64,000 nucleotides of DNA from DATFVA01 sp963832715. GTDB lineage: Bacteria > Bacteroidota > Ignavibacteria > Ignavibacteriales > Ignavibacteriaceae. A program made the translations under genes and the position numbers. The stretch is taken from NCBI GenBank assembly GCA_963832715.1, contig CAWHVB010000004.1, positions 202,307 to 266,306 on the forward strand, written 5' to 3'. Positions 37,921 to 46,747 of this stretch are shown here, in pieces. The notes under the pieces are model-generated. The model made no database searches, was not told the origin of the DNA, and saw only the letters and a list, made by a program, of their open reading frames with translations. Within the stretch, counting starts at the first letter, position 1. The number at the start of each line of letters is the position of its first letter.

Positions 37921-37970
37921 AAGTATACCTCCATTTTTTTAACCTGAAAAACGCTTCTGCTTAAACTTAA

Positions 37971-38004
37971 GACTTAATTCTTTTTTCATCCTTTCGCTCT
38001 ATTG
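37971..38004 (+). promoter_or_regulatory. Island element, copy 2
   Basis: It has box TTAATTC, then TTTTTTCATCC, eight bases and TATTG, ending 51 bases before the Met-rich protein gene. Confidence 0.75.
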
Positions 38005-38055
38005 ATATACCTGGTGAATTGTTATAATCTATGAATCAATATATAAGGAAAACCA

Positions 38056-38424
38056 ATGAAAAATCTAATTCTGATTGTCGTAACTTTAGTTCCGTTTTTA
38101 TTGTTTGCGCAGGATAAAAATGAGAGCAAAGTAAAAATGGATAATGAAATTAATATATGGATGAACAAAATATCATCAGATTCAGACATGCGGGTTCAGA
38201 TGATGAATATGATGATGGATAAAACAAGCGGGGATAAGGAGCAAATGATGAAGCTTGTAAAATCAATAATTGGTAATCCCGTAATGAATAAAATGATTCT
38301 TGCTGAAAATAATGCTGGAACCGATAAGACGGATATGTCCCTGGAACCTAAATCACGCCCGATGATGAATGATAGCGAAAAAGAGAAAAAAATGTCTCTA
38401 ACGAAACCTGTTGACAGGAAATGA
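38056..38424 (+). CDS. Small exported methionine-rich protein
   Basis: The 122-residue protein has a signal peptide ending LLFAQ. The mature part is strikingly rich in methionine, with runs such as MRVQMMNMMMDK and repeated QMM/MNKM motifs near residues 50-85, and a lysine/aspartate-rich tail. Methionine clusters in exported proteins can bind Cu(I) or Ag(I), but no known metallochaperone fold is recognised, so this is only a possibility. The start ATG has AAGGAAA in front. It is preceded by the island element and appears monocistronic. Confidence 0.7.
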   Translation: MKNLILIVVTLVPFLLFAQDKNESKVKMDNEINIWMNKISSDSDMRVQMMNMMMDKTSGDKEQMMKLVKSIIGNPVMNKMILAENNAGTDKTDMSLEPKSRPMMNDSEKEKKMSLTKPVDRK

Positions 38425-38531
38425 CATGAAGTACATCTGTAATATGAGTATTAGCCTGAATTTGTTTATCGGTGAAGAATATCTTCCCAGCCGGTAATTC
38501 ACAGGATAAAGCTGACACGTTTCAACAAAAA

Positions 38532-38565
38532 GGTGTAATCCCATTTTCATCCTTTAGAGGGATTG
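38532..38565 (+). promoter_or_regulatory. Island element, copy 3
   Basis: It has box GGTGTAATCCC, then ATTTTCATCC, eight bases and GATTG, ending 101 bases before the second response regulator. Autoregulation is possible if that regulator binds the element. Confidence 0.75.
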
Positions 38566-38666
38566 TTTATATCTCTACGATATCTGCAAATTAGATTCAG
38601 CTTTTCAGACAGCGATATTTATTAATAGAGTTTGATTGGAAATATAATTTAACAAAAGATAATATT

Positions 38667-39356
38667 ATGAAAAAAATAAGATTACTGCTTATTGAAGATA
38701 ACCGTTTGCTGAGGAACGGAATAAATTCGATTATTAAAACTCAGAAGGACATTCTTATGATTGCCGCATCCGGGGATGGCAAGAGTACACTTCTCAAAAT
38801 CAAACAGCTGAGACCGAATATTATTCTTCTCGATTTAGGTTTGCGCAGTCAGAACAGTCTACGCGTTGTGGAAATAGTGAAAAGGGATTTCCCTCAGGCC
38901 AGGATCATTATTATGGATCTTGCTCCTGTCCAGGCAGATATTCTTCAGTATGTAAAGGCTGGGGCAAACGGCTTTATCCTTAAAGATACATCCCTTGAAG
39001 AGTTTTTAATTACAATAAGAGCAGTTGCTGAAGGTTCGACCATCCTTCCTCCGGTTTTAGTTGATTCGCTTTTTTCCCAGATTGTCGATCATGCAGTGAG
39101 AGAAGGAAATTTAAAATTGCAGGAAGCCGTTAGAATGACAAAACGTGAACGTGAGGTTATAGTATTGCTCGGTGAAGGACATAGTAATAAAGAAATCGCA
39201 CAAAAAATTCATGTTTCAACTTATACAGTTAAAAGTCATATCCATAATATTATGGAAAAGCTTGCTTTGCATACGCGCCTGGAAATTGCAAATTATTCTT
39301 ATTCGGAAGACACACTTAAAACAATTGCTAAAAGTATTTCGACGATAAATAATTAA
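38667..39356 (+). CDS. NarL/LuxR-type response regulator, atypical receiver (copy 2)
   Basis: This 229-residue paralogue of the regulator at 36034 has the same landmarks: E10/D11, D56 in LLDLGL, Asp84 in IIMDLAP where Thr or Ser is usual, and K106. Its LuxR helix-turn-helix (TKREREVIVLLGEGHSNKEI and STYTVKSHIHNIMEKL) is almost identical in the recognition helix, so both proteins should bind similar sites. It has its own upstream island element and no partner kinase immediately after it. Confidence 0.9.
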   Translation: MKKIRLLLIEDNRLLRNGINSIIKTQKDILMIAASGDGKSTLLKIKQLRPNIILLDLGLRSQNSLRVVEIVKRDFPQARIIIMDLAPVQADILQYVKAGANGFILKDTSLEEFLITIRAVAEGSTILPPVLVDSLFSQIVDHAVREGNLKLQEAVRMTKREREVIVLLGEGHSNKEIAQKIHVSTYTVKSHIHNIMEKLALHTRLEIANYSYSEDTLKTIAKSISTINN

Positions 39357-39402
39357 TGCAAAAAGTTTTTCCTGCTGAAGATCTCAATTCTGCCTACCCA
39401 AA

Positions 39403-39437
39403 AGGATTAATCCTTTTTTCATCCGTTAGATTCATTA
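39403..39437 (+). promoter_or_regulatory. Island element, copy 4
   Basis: It has box AGGATTAATCC (containing the palindrome GGATTAATCC), then TTTTTTCATCC, eight bases and CATTA, ending 125 bases before the radical SAM gene. Confidence 0.7.
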
Positions 39438-39562
39438 CTTGTGGAAATTTCTTTTAATATCTTTTTATTATGAAAATGAGAGCGAATAGAGCATTATGCA
39501 CTTTAATCGTTTTGGAATTGTATTAGGATCTTATCCCCGAAATCAGAAATGGATACTAAACC

Positions 39563-41203
39563 ATGATAAAATTATTACAAAAACCCCTCCGTTGTCTGCT
39601 TATACATCCGGAATTTTCGCCGTACAGTTTCTGGAACTTTGTTGAAGTCAGCAGAATAGTGGGTGCTAAATATCTCGCAGCTCCGTTGGGACTGATGACG
39701 GTTGCTGCTTTACTGCCTGCTGAGTGGGAAATAAAACTGATTGATACGAATGTGGAACCTCTGCTCGCTGAGCATTTTGAATGGGCCGACCTGGTTTTCA
39801 CGGGCGGTATGCTTCCGCAGCAGGTCGGCATACAGGACATTATTCGGTTATCTCACCTAAAGAACAAACCTGTAGTTGTCGGCGGACCGGATCCCACATC
39901 TCAGCCGAATCTTTATCAATCAGCCGACTACCTTGTGCTGGGCGAGGGGGAAGTCACTATACCTTTTTTCTTAAAAGATCTGGCTGATGGTATTAGGGGC
40001 GGTCAATATACTTCCTCTGAATATGCTGATATGTCTAAAGCTGTGGTACCCAGGTATGATTTGATAAACTTCAATAACTATGTGCATCTTAATATACAAT
40101 TCACTCGCGGCTGTCCCTTTAACTGTGAATTTTGTGATATAATCGAGTTGTACGGCAGAAAACCACGCTCTAAAACTCCCGGACAAATGATCAGAGAACT
40201 TCAGGCTTTATATGATCTTAATTATCGCGGTCATATCGATATCGTTGATGATAATTTTATTGGAAACAAAAGGCAGGTAAAGGAAACCCTGAGAGCGATA
40301 CGAGCCTGGTCACAAAGGAATAATTACCCATTTTATTTTGGAACTGAGGCATCCATTAACCTGGCGGATGATGATGAACTGCTTCAGTTAATGAGAGATG
40401 TTGATTTTCGATTAGTGTTTACCGGTCTTGAAACACCGGAGGACGAAGTATTGGAAAAAGCCAATAAAAAAACAAATATGAACAGATCAATTATTGAAGC
40501 GACAAAAAAAATCAGTTCATACGGTATGGTGGTCAATGCGGGATTCATCATAGGATTTGATAATGAGAATGGAATGACCGCAGAAAAAATGAATGCCTTT
40601 ATACAGGATACCGGAATCTGCACCGCAATGCTGGGATTATTATATGCTCTCCCGAACACAAAGTTTACCAGGAGATTGCAGAAAGAAGGAAGATTATTTG
40701 AAGAGTTTTCTGTCTTTACTGATAATAAAACTCAGATAGATCAGGCCTCCAGCGGGTTAAACTTTATAACACTTAGACCAAGAATAGATATTTTGAAAGA
40801 CTTTGTTAATGTTTTGAGTTATATATACAATCCCGGGCATTATTATGAAAGGATAATCCGTACTTGTCTGAGCCTGAAAGTGACAAATAAGTATAATCAC
40901 AATTATAAAAAGATTCTAAGGAACCTGAGATCATTTTCAAGGATTGTCAGGCAGGCTGGTTTCAATAGAATCACAGGAACCCTATTCTGGAGAATGCTAT
41001 TAACTGTTCTTCTTAATAATCCCAAAGCACTCGAATGGGGTGTAAGTCTTTCTGCAATGTTTATACACTTTTATAAACACTCTAATTTCATAATCGATCT
41101 TACAAATCGGCAGATCGATGATATCAGCAGATATGGGGAGGATATATACAATCAGAACAGACTTAAAATGACTGAAGTAAAAATGGCTGATTATTCAAAA
41201 TGA
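39563..41203 (+). CDS. B12-binding-domain radical SAM protein (DUF4070-type)
   Basis: The 546 residues contain an N-terminal cobalamin-binding-like Rossmann domain (about 10-150; LLIHPEFSPYSFWNF, LAAPLGLMTVAALLPAEW, VVGGPDPTSQP). The radical SAM core follows, with RGCPFNCEFCDI holding the cluster cysteines C184, C188 and C191. A C-terminal helical domain (about 400-540) fits DUF4070. Relatives include hopanoid and other methyltransferases, but the substrate cannot be read from sequence. It is the only metabolic enzyme in this part of the island. The ATG follows a weak ribosome site. Confidence 0.85.
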   Translation: MIKLLQKPLRCLLIHPEFSPYSFWNFVEVSRIVGAKYLAAPLGLMTVAALLPAEWEIKLIDTNVEPLLAEHFEWADLVFTGGMLPQQVGIQDIIRLSHLKNKPVVVGGPDPTSQPNLYQSADYLVLGEGEVTIPFFLKDLADGIRGGQYTSSEYADMSKAVVPRYDLINFNNYVHLNIQFTRGCPFNCEFCDIIELYGRKPRSKTPGQMIRELQALYDLNYRGHIDIVDDNFIGNKRQVKETLRAIRAWSQRNNYPFYFGTEASINLADDDELLQLMRDVDFRLVFTGLETPEDEVLEKANKKTNMNRSIIEATKKISSYGMVVNAGFIIGFDNENGMTAEKMNAFIQDTGICTAMLGLLYALPNTKFTRRLQKEGRLFEEFSVFTDNKTQIDQASSGLNFITLRPRIDILKDFVNVLSYIYNPGHYYERIIRTCLSLKVTNKYNHNYKKILRNLRSFSRIVRQAGFNRITGTLFWRMLLTVLLNNPKALEWGVSLSAMFIHFYKHSNFIIDLTNRQIDDISRYGEDIYNQNRLKMTEVKMADYSK

Positions 41204-41297
41204 AGTTTATGAAAACTATATATATATAATACGACTCTTTAATTAAAACACTACTCATAAAAATTAGATAGTAAAATTAATATACTTTTGGTGTATC
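41204..41297. other. AT-rich spacer upstream of a decayed kinase fragment
   Basis: This is the first part of the 391-base gap between the radical SAM and DUF4398 genes. It has an alternating TA tract near 41219-41228 and no coding signal. The remainder of the gap holds the kinase remnant and the island element listed separately. Confidence 0.5.
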
Positions 41298-41411
41298 CTG
41301 AGTATCCTGCTTCGCAAAGAGTTTGTTGAAAAAAATGGTGGACAAATATCGGTAGAAAGTGAATTGGGAAAAGGCTCGAAGTTTATATTCACTTTATATA
41401 AACCAAATTAA
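41298..41411 (+). pseudogene. Histidine kinase C-terminal fragment
   Basis: Thirty-seven codons ending at TAA 41411 read LLRKEFVEKNGGQISVESEL then GKGSKFIFTLYKPN. This is the unmistakable last piece of a HATPase_c domain (G2-box region to the end). There is no start and no remainder of the kinase upstream, so it is a deletion remnant. It differs from the kinase encoded at 36934. Confidence 0.8.
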
Positions 41412-41458
41412 TGCGGCAATCCTCTTAACAAACCTATATATAATTATACCTCGGAAAG

Positions 41459-41491
41459 AAGTAGCCCATCTTTCATCCCCCTGCTCTATAT
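41459..41491 (+). promoter_or_regulatory. Island element, copy 5
   Basis: It has box GTAGCCC, then ATCTTTCATCC, eight bases and TATAT, ending 103 bases before the DUF4398 lipoprotein start. The last box is poorly conserved. Confidence 0.6.
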
Positions 41492-41594
41492 AATACGGGA
41501 TCTATAATCGGTACATTCTAATATTAAACAATGATTTTCGGTCGCTGAATAAGCAGCGATTGAAGACAACATTAAAATTAAATTGGAGTATCTG

Positions 41595-41975
41595 ATGAAG
41601 AAAATGAAAATTGTGATACTAACAGGTAGTTTTATCTTCGGGTTACTGGCTATAGGATGTGGCAGCAGTCCGGCCGTGATAGATAAAGAATCATCCACAT
41701 CCTCAATTCGGGCAGCAGAAGAAATTGGAGCGTCTGGTATTTCCAGCGCAGCGCTCTATCTGCAGTTAGCTAAAGAGGAATTGGAAAAAGCCCAGGCATT
41801 TGCAGCAAATGGCGACAAAAAACAAGCAGACTCAATGTTATTGCGTGCAAGCGGGGATGGCGAACTGGCTGTAGCACTATCACGTAGTGATGCTGACAGG
41901 AAAGAAGCAAGGGATGCGATAGATCGCGTAAAAAAACTTAGACAGGATAACAACTTACCTGAAGAAAGGAATTAA
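41595..41975 (+). CDS. DUF4398 lipoprotein
   Basis: The ATG at 41595, spaced from GGAG, gives 126 residues starting MKKMKIVILTGSFIFG with lipobox LAIGC. A TTG at 41583 is a poorer start. The mature part is an alanine-rich helical domain (AALYLQLAKEELEKAQAFAA ... ALSRSDADRKEARDAI), the DUF4398 pattern. It lies three bases upstream of a gene encoding a DUF4398-like plus OmpA lipoprotein, so the two are cotranscribed and probably act together in the outer membrane or periplasm. Confidence 0.85.
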   Translation: MKKMKIVILTGSFIFGLLAIGCGSSPAVIDKESSTSSIRAAEEIGASGISSAALYLQLAKEELEKAQAFAANGDKKQADSMLLRASGDGELAVALSRSDADRKEARDAIDRVKKLRQDNNLPEERN

Positions 41976-41978
41976 CAT

Positions 41979-42797
41979 ATGAAACTCATGAAATATTTTA
42001 TTGCAATATTATTTATGGGGCTTATTGGCTGCAGCGCAAGTTTACCTCCGCAGGAACTGGTAGATGCACGTCTATCCTTTCAGCAGGCGAATGCAGGGCC
42101 CGCAGCACAATTAGTCCCTGCGGAATTACACATCGCCAGAACAGCTCTTGACCTCGCAGAAAAATCTTTCCTTGACGATCCCGATTCTTACAGAACGATC
42201 GACCTCGCATATGTAGCAGATCGCAAGGCAAAGTTAGCCGAGGCTCTTGCTGCTACCTTTGCTGAAAACGAAGCAACAGAAAAAGCAAAAAAAGATTATG
42301 AAGTTGTTCAGAGCGAAATTATGAAGAATACTGCAGAACAGCTTTCAGCTGAACAAAAAGCAAGGGTTGATGCTGAGAAGGTCGCAGCTGATGCACTCGC
42401 AGATCTCGCCAAACTTGCAGCAGTCAAGGAGGAAACCCGCGGTTTGGTAATTACTCTTTCTGGCAGCGTACTTTTTGCTTCTAATGAATGGACGCTGCTT
42501 CCTGCAGCACAGGACCGGCTAAACCGGGTAGCTGATGCTCTCCTGGTAAATAAAGAAAGACACCTGACAATTGAAGGCTTTACTGATTCGCAGGGATCTT
42601 CCGAACATAACATGGTGTTGTCTCAGAAAAGGGCTGATGTTGTGCGCTCATACTTGATCTCGCGCGGATACCCGGATAATCTTATTCAAGCCAGCGGAAT
42701 AGGTGAAGAAAGACCGGTAGCGAATAATACAAGCGCTGAAGGGCGCGCTAATAATCGCCGGGTAGAAATCATAGTAGATCATATGACCAAATTGTAA
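41979..42797 (+). CDS. OmpA-family lipoprotein with N-terminal DUF4398-like helix region
   Basis: The 272-residue protein has lipobox LIGC (about 15-18). A long helical coil follows (about 28-145, with ELVDARLSFQQANAG and AELHIARTALDLAEKSF), then an OmpA/MotB peptidoglycan-binding domain (about 155-270; LTIEGFTDSQGSSEHNMVLS and GRANNRRVEIIV). This is the layout of a lipoprotein tether between outer membrane and cell wall. It follows the DUF4398 gene by three bases. A strong terminator follows. Confidence 0.9.
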   Translation: MKLMKYFIAILFMGLIGCSASLPPQELVDARLSFQQANAGPAAQLVPAELHIARTALDLAEKSFLDDPDSYRTIDLAYVADRKAKLAEALAATFAENEATEKAKKDYEVVQSEIMKNTAEQLSAEQKARVDAEKVAADALADLAKLAAVKEETRGLVITLSGSVLFASNEWTLLPAAQDRLNRVADALLVNKERHLTIEGFTDSQGSSEHNMVLSQKRADVVRSYLISRGYPDNLIQASGIGEERPVANNTSAEGRANNRRVEIIVDHMTKL

Positions 42798-42821
42798 AAA
42801 CGACCCCAAATTTATAAAATC

Positions 42822-42851
42822 AGACCCGGAAAAAATCCGGGTCTTTTTTTA
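42822..42851 (+). terminator. Rho-independent terminator after the OmpA lipoprotein operon
   Basis: Nine-base arms AGACCCGGA (42822-42830) and TCCGGGTCT (42836-42844) enclose a five-A loop and are followed by a T tract. Confidence 0.9.
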
Positions 42852-42929
42852 AAGATAAACTTTTTCGTATTAGGTATACAGAAACTTCACTATTATTTGT
42901 ATATAATAACAATAGATACTACTACTAAA

Positions 42930-42963
42930 GAATTAACTCCTTTTTCATCCCTTCGCCTGATTG
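42930..42963 (+). promoter_or_regulatory. Island element, copy 6
   Basis: It has box GAATTAACTCC, then TTTTTCATCC, eight bases and GATTG, a near-consensus copy. It ends 130 bases before the DUF4382 lipoprotein start. Confidence 0.8.
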
Positions 42964-43093
42964 AATGCTCCTGCGTATCCGGCTAACTTACAAATGTAAT
43001 TCGTGAAAACCCCGGCTTAAAAATAACTTCTTAAGATCACGATTTGATCTGCGGGGAACTTTTAAGTCTTAATAAATAAAAAAGAAAGTTAAA

Positions 43094-43906
43094 ATGTTTA
43101 AAATAAAAAAGCAGCTGGTTCGCCTGGCTCTTATAACAATTATGATTACTTCTTCTCTGATCCTGGTCAGTTGTTCTGAGTCAACTTCGCCTGAGCCAGG
43201 TCAGGGACAATTAAAAATGACGATGGTTGATGCTCCGGCTGGCTATGAAGAGGTTAATATAGTGGTTATAAGAGTTGAAGTTCATAAAGCCGATGCAGAT
43301 TCAGGCAGCGGATGGTTTGTAATAAATAGCGATTCAGCCGCATACGATTTGCTTACCTTACGTAACGGTGCAAGCGTTGTTCTCGGGAATAACTCCCTTG
43401 ATGCAGGTCATTATTCACAGGTAAGACTAATAATCGGTACAGGAAGTAATGTAGTAGTTGATGGTATTACTTATCCTCTGGAAATTCCGGGCGGGGAACA
43501 AACGGGTGTTAAACTTAATCATCAGTTCGAAATCCAGACTGGTTTGCTATACGAATTGCTTCTTGATTTCGATGCTGAAAGATCCATAGTGCTCACCGGG
43601 AACGGGCAATATAAACTGAAACCTGTTATAAGACTCGTTCCGGCAGTAGTTTCCGGTACCATTACCGGCATGATAAATCCTTCATCCGGTGCAGGATATG
43701 TTTATGCGATTAGCGGAACAGATACCGCGGCTACGATAGCAGATCCAATTACCGGGTCATTTACCTTGATGGCTTTATTACAGCGGACATACAGGGTTGA
43801 AATATTCTCAGCAAATGGTGCTTATAATGATACTACTGTTGCTAATGTAGCTGTAATCGCTCAGCAAAATAATGATTTAGGAACGATCACATTAAGTTTG
43901 AAATAA
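43094..43906 (+). CDS. DUF4382 lipoprotein
   Basis: The 270 residues have an export signal with lipobox LVSC. The DUF4382 domain follows (about 38-185; LKMTMVDAPAGYEEVNIVV, YDLLTLRNGASVVLG, AGHYSQVRLIIG), then a carboxypeptidase-regulatory-like beta domain (about 190-270). Both modules are beta-sandwiches of unknown ligand. It is followed after 28 bases by a small barrel protein gene, suggesting a two-gene envelope operon under the island element. Confidence 0.85.
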   Translation: MFKIKKQLVRLALITIMITSSLILVSCSESTSPEPGQGQLKMTMVDAPAGYEEVNIVVIRVEVHKADADSGSGWFVINSDSAAYDLLTLRNGASVVLGNNSLDAGHYSQVRLIIGTGSNVVVDGITYPLEIPGGEQTGVKLNHQFEIQTGLLYELLLDFDAERSIVLTGNGQYKLKPVIRLVPAVVSGTITGMINPSSGAGYVYAISGTDTAATIADPITGSFTLMALLQRTYRVEIFSANGAYNDTTVANVAVIAQQNNDLGTITLSLK

Positions 43907-43934
43907 ACTGAAATTATTAAAGGAATTAATATCT

Positions 43935-44393
43935 ATGAAAAAGTATTTAATGTTAGGTATTGTTTTAGGATTAATGTTATTCGCCATTAAACCGGCGGCT
44001 GCACAGGGGAAGGGATTCGGGATGGGAATAATATTAGGAGAACCAACTGGTCTGAGTGCAAAATTATGGACAAGCGGCGACAATGCCTTTGATTTTGCAG
44101 CCGCTTGGTCTGTTAGAGGAGAAGGAAATTTGCTTCTGCAGGCTGATTATGTGTGGCACTTTTTTAATGTAATTCCGGTTTCTTCGGGTAAACTACCCCT
44201 TTATATCGGAATCGGCGGAAGGGTGGTTTTGGCTAATGATCCTCAGTTGGGCGTTAGAATTCCTTTTGGCATGGATTACCTGTTCGCTGATGCTCCTGTA
44301 GATATTTTTGTAGAACTGGTCCCTATTCTCGATTTGTCCCCCGCAACCAATTTCGGCGTCGGAGGCGGGATAGGTGTTCGATACTGGTTTTAG
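43935..44393 (+). CDS. Small outer membrane beta-barrel protein (DUF3996-like)
   Basis: The 152-residue protein has a clean signal peptide (...KPAAAQ) and alternating hydrophobic strands: GMGIILGEPTGLSAKLWT, NAFDFAAAWSV, LLLQADYVWHFF, LPLYIGIGGRVVL and a terminal FGVGGGIGVRYWF. The closing aromatic residue fits an outer membrane barrel. The pattern resembles the DUF3996/BAPKO_0422 group, an assignment made from memory of the motif. It is cotranscribed with the DUF4382 gene. Confidence 0.7.
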   Translation: MKKYLMLGIVLGLMLFAIKPAAAQGKGFGMGIILGEPTGLSAKLWTSGDNAFDFAAAWSVRGEGNLLLQADYVWHFFNVIPVSSGKLPLYIGIGGRVVLANDPQLGVRIPFGMDYLFADAPVDIFVELVPILDLSPATNFGVGGGIGVRYWF

Positions 44394-44468
44394 TGAGCTT
44401 ACAAGGTTGTATGTATACAGATTTCAAAAACAAAAACAGGAATACAGACGTCTAATGTTTTAGGTCTC

Positions 44469-44705
44469 TTGATAATATTATTATGGTCCCTGGGATTTAT
44501 AGTTCCATTCACTTTAATCGATTTCCTGGAGATTCTTCTGATAATATCATTGTCGACTTTTCTCCTGAATAAAATTCCTGACCTTAGCTCTCTTATTAAG
44601 AAAGTCAAAAGTACTGTTAAAATTTCCTTCCCCCGTTTTATCTACGAAAAATCCGCCGGTAAAATGGAGCAGCAAAGAGAATCTGTATTCGCTGACGGGA
44701 ACTAA
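44469..44705 (+). CDS. Small membrane protein of unknown function
   Basis: The frame from TTG 44469 gives 78 residues with two close hydrophobic segments (about 2-17 and 20-38) and a basic soluble tail. The frame is open upstream to 44397 but without a standard start, so the N-terminus is uncertain. It lies 42 bases before the stomatin gene and may be cotranscribed with it. No homologue is recognised. Confidence 0.45.
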   Translation: MIILLWSLGFIVPFTLIDFLEILLIISLSTFLLNKIPDLSSLIKKVKSTVKISFPRFIYEKSAGKMEQQRESVFADGN

Positions 44706-44747
44706 GCAGGAATAGTTTATAAATCACATTATAATAGGAAGTTCAGT

Positions 44748-45623
44748 ATGACAATAATATTTTATGTTCTGGCCCCGATCATATTGATCTTTCTTCTGGG
44801 GAGCAGAATTGTAAGACCGACTCAACGGGGTTTGACGGAACGCCTGGGTAAATACAATCGCTTTGCAAATCCGGGATTTCACTGGATATTTCCATTTATT
44901 GAAAAAATGTACAGAATTAACATTACGGAATCCATGATAAATGCCGAGCCGCAGGAAATTATTACTAATGATAATTTAAATGCAAGGGTTGACGCTCAGG
45001 TTTATTTCAAAGTTAAAGCTGATGAAGAGAGCGTAAAAAATTCCATTTATAATGTGAATAATTACATGTTCCAGATCGTCAACCTGGCACGGACAACCTT
45101 AAGAAATATCATCGGCACGTTAACTTTAAAATCAGCAAACAGCGAAAGAGGTAAGATCAATTCCGAGCTGCATAGAACCCTCCTTGATGAAACTCAAAGC
45201 TGGGGGATTGAAATAGTCCGCACAGAATTAAAAGAAATTGATCCGCCGCCTGATGTACAGGAAACAATGAACAAGGTCGTGAAGGCCGAGAATGAAAAGG
45301 TTGCTGCAATTGATTTTGCTTCAGCAAGAGAAACAGTTGCTGACGGAGAAAAGCGCGCCAAAATTAAAGAAGCCGAAGGCTACAAGCAATCAAAAATACT
45401 GCAGGCCGAAGGGGATGCGGCAGCGATCAAATTAGTGAATGAAGCGGCAGATAAATACTTTGTGGGAAATTCCCAGCTGTTAAAAAGACTCGAAACAGCC
45501 CAGGCTGCACTTGAGAACAATGCTAAGATAATAGTTCCTGCAAATCAGCAGCTTGTAAATGTTATTGGAGATCTGGCCGGAATATTGCCGCAAAAAAACA
45601 AGCAGTCTGAAAGTGATAAGTGA
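44748..45623 (+). CDS. SPFH/band 7 (stomatin/prohibitin-like) membrane protein
   Basis: The 291-residue protein has an N-terminal membrane anchor (about 3-20), the stomatin core (VRPTQRGLTERLGKYNRFAN, GFHWIFPF, ITNDNLNARVDAQVYFKV, RTTLRNIIGTLTL, ELKEIDPPPDVQETMNKVVK) and a long coiled coil (about 180-260). Such proteins form large rings and membrane microdomains. No NfeD partner is adjacent. It faces the mscS gene across a short convergent gap. Confidence 0.92.
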   Translation: MTIIFYVLAPIILIFLLGSRIVRPTQRGLTERLGKYNRFANPGFHWIFPFIEKMYRINITESMINAEPQEIITNDNLNARVDAQVYFKVKADEESVKNSIYNVNNYMFQIVNLARTTLRNIIGTLTLKSANSERGKINSELHRTLLDETQSWGIEIVRTELKEIDPPPDVQETMNKVVKAENEKVAAIDFASARETVADGEKRAKIKEAEGYKQSKILQAEGDAAAIKLVNEAADKYFVGNSQLLKRLETAQAALENNAKIIVPANQQLVNVIGDLAGILPQKNKQSESDK

Positions 45624-45653
45624 GTTATGGGATCAGTTTTACTTGACTGCTAA

Positions 45654-46547
45654 TTAAGTTATTTCAGCCGGCTGGCTTTCCTCTTTTATGGAATCTTTCA
45701 CATGAAGATCTCTCTGGGGAAAAGGTATCTCGATGTTATTTTCCCTGAATTTTTTAAAGATTTCAAAATAAAGACTGCTTCTCAAAATCCCCGGTGTAGT
45801 TATATTATTGCTTGTCCAGATTAAAAGATCAAAATTAATCGAACTGTCGCCGAATTCTTTTAAGAGCACTGCGGGTACCGGATTTTTTAAAACACCATCT
45901 TCCTGATCAGCAACTTCCAGTAAAATACGTTTTATATTTTCCGGATCCTCCTTGTAGGCAACCCCTACCGGAATGCTGAACCTTATATTCCTGTCATTGT
46001 GGCTCCAGTTTATAACCGTTGATGAAATAAACTCGGAGTTGGGAACGATTACAGAAATGTTATCGTTCGTAACCACAGTTGTAGATCTCATTGAAATATC
46101 CGTCACATCACCAAAAACTTCTCCTACCTGGATCCTGTCCCCGGCTTTTATCGGTCTTTCAAAAAGAATGATTACTCCGCTTACTAAATTGTTGGTGACA
46201 TTCTGTAACCCGAACCCTATTCCGACTCCAAGTGCTCCGACGAGGATAGTTATTGTACTCAGGTTAATCCCAACGGTCTGTATAACTATAACCAGCCCGA
46301 ATATAAGAACACCATATCGGATGATCGTACCAACTGCCAGCCGTACCCCAAGTTCTATCTTGCTTTTAGAAAGGACTGTATAGATAATCCATTTTCTGAG
46401 CTTTGCAGTAACGAAGAGAAGAAGCCAGGCAAGAAAAATAAAATAAATCAAAGTCCATAGTGTAATTGAAGTACTCCCTATATCTATAAGATGAATGCTT
46501 AGAAAATCTTTTACAATATTAAAATATTTAGCTATATACGTATTCAT
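45654..46547 (-). CDS. Small-conductance mechanosensitive channel, MscS family
   Basis: The 297 residues have three or four membrane helices (about 20-130). The pore/beta-domain block is VGALGVGIGFGLQNVTNNLV then SGVIILFERPIKAGDRIQVG, followed by the C-terminal cytoplasmic vestibule. MscS channels release solutes during hypo-osmotic shock. It is the only minus-strand gene between 36 and 57 kb, and its upstream region does not contain the island element in its own orientation. Confidence 0.93.
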   Translation of the reverse strand: MNTYIAKYFNIVKDFLSIHLIDIGSTSITLWTLIYFIFLAWLLLFVTAKLRKWIIYTVLSKSKIELGVRLAVGTIIRYGVLIFGLVIVIQTVGINLSTITILVGALGVGIGFGLQNVTNNLVSGVIILFERPIKAGDRIQVGEVFGDVTDISMRSTTVVTNDNISVIVPNSEFISSTVINWSHNDRNIRFSIPVGVAYKEDPENIKRILLEVADQEDGVLKNPVPAVLLKEFGDSSINFDLLIWTSNNITTPGILRSSLYFEIFKKFRENNIEIPFPQRDLHVKDSIKEESQPAEIT

Positions 46548-46634
46548 TAAATAACTCTGTATTTATCTGTTAATTGTCGCTCTTTAGTTCATTTATAATA
46601 TACTACAATATAACAGCAAACACTTCATCCCAAA

Positions 46635-46668
46635 GGCGTAGTTCCTTTTTCATCCTTTTACCCGATTG
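46635..46668 (+). promoter_or_regulatory. Island element, copy 7
   Basis: It has box GGCGTAGTTCC, then TTTTTCATCC, eight bases and GATTG, ending 79 bases before the tyrosine-rich protein gene. Confidence 0.8.
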
Positions 46669-46747
46669 AATAATCTGTCTTTGGCCCTTAACTTTTCTGA
46701 CTAAAGAAATCAGGATAAAGTTTGTTTAATAAAAAAGGAGAAACATT

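Noticed and set aside
37311..37934. 207-codon frame opposite the PAS kinase gene
   Set aside because: It mirrors the conserved kinase sequence, with no independent signal.
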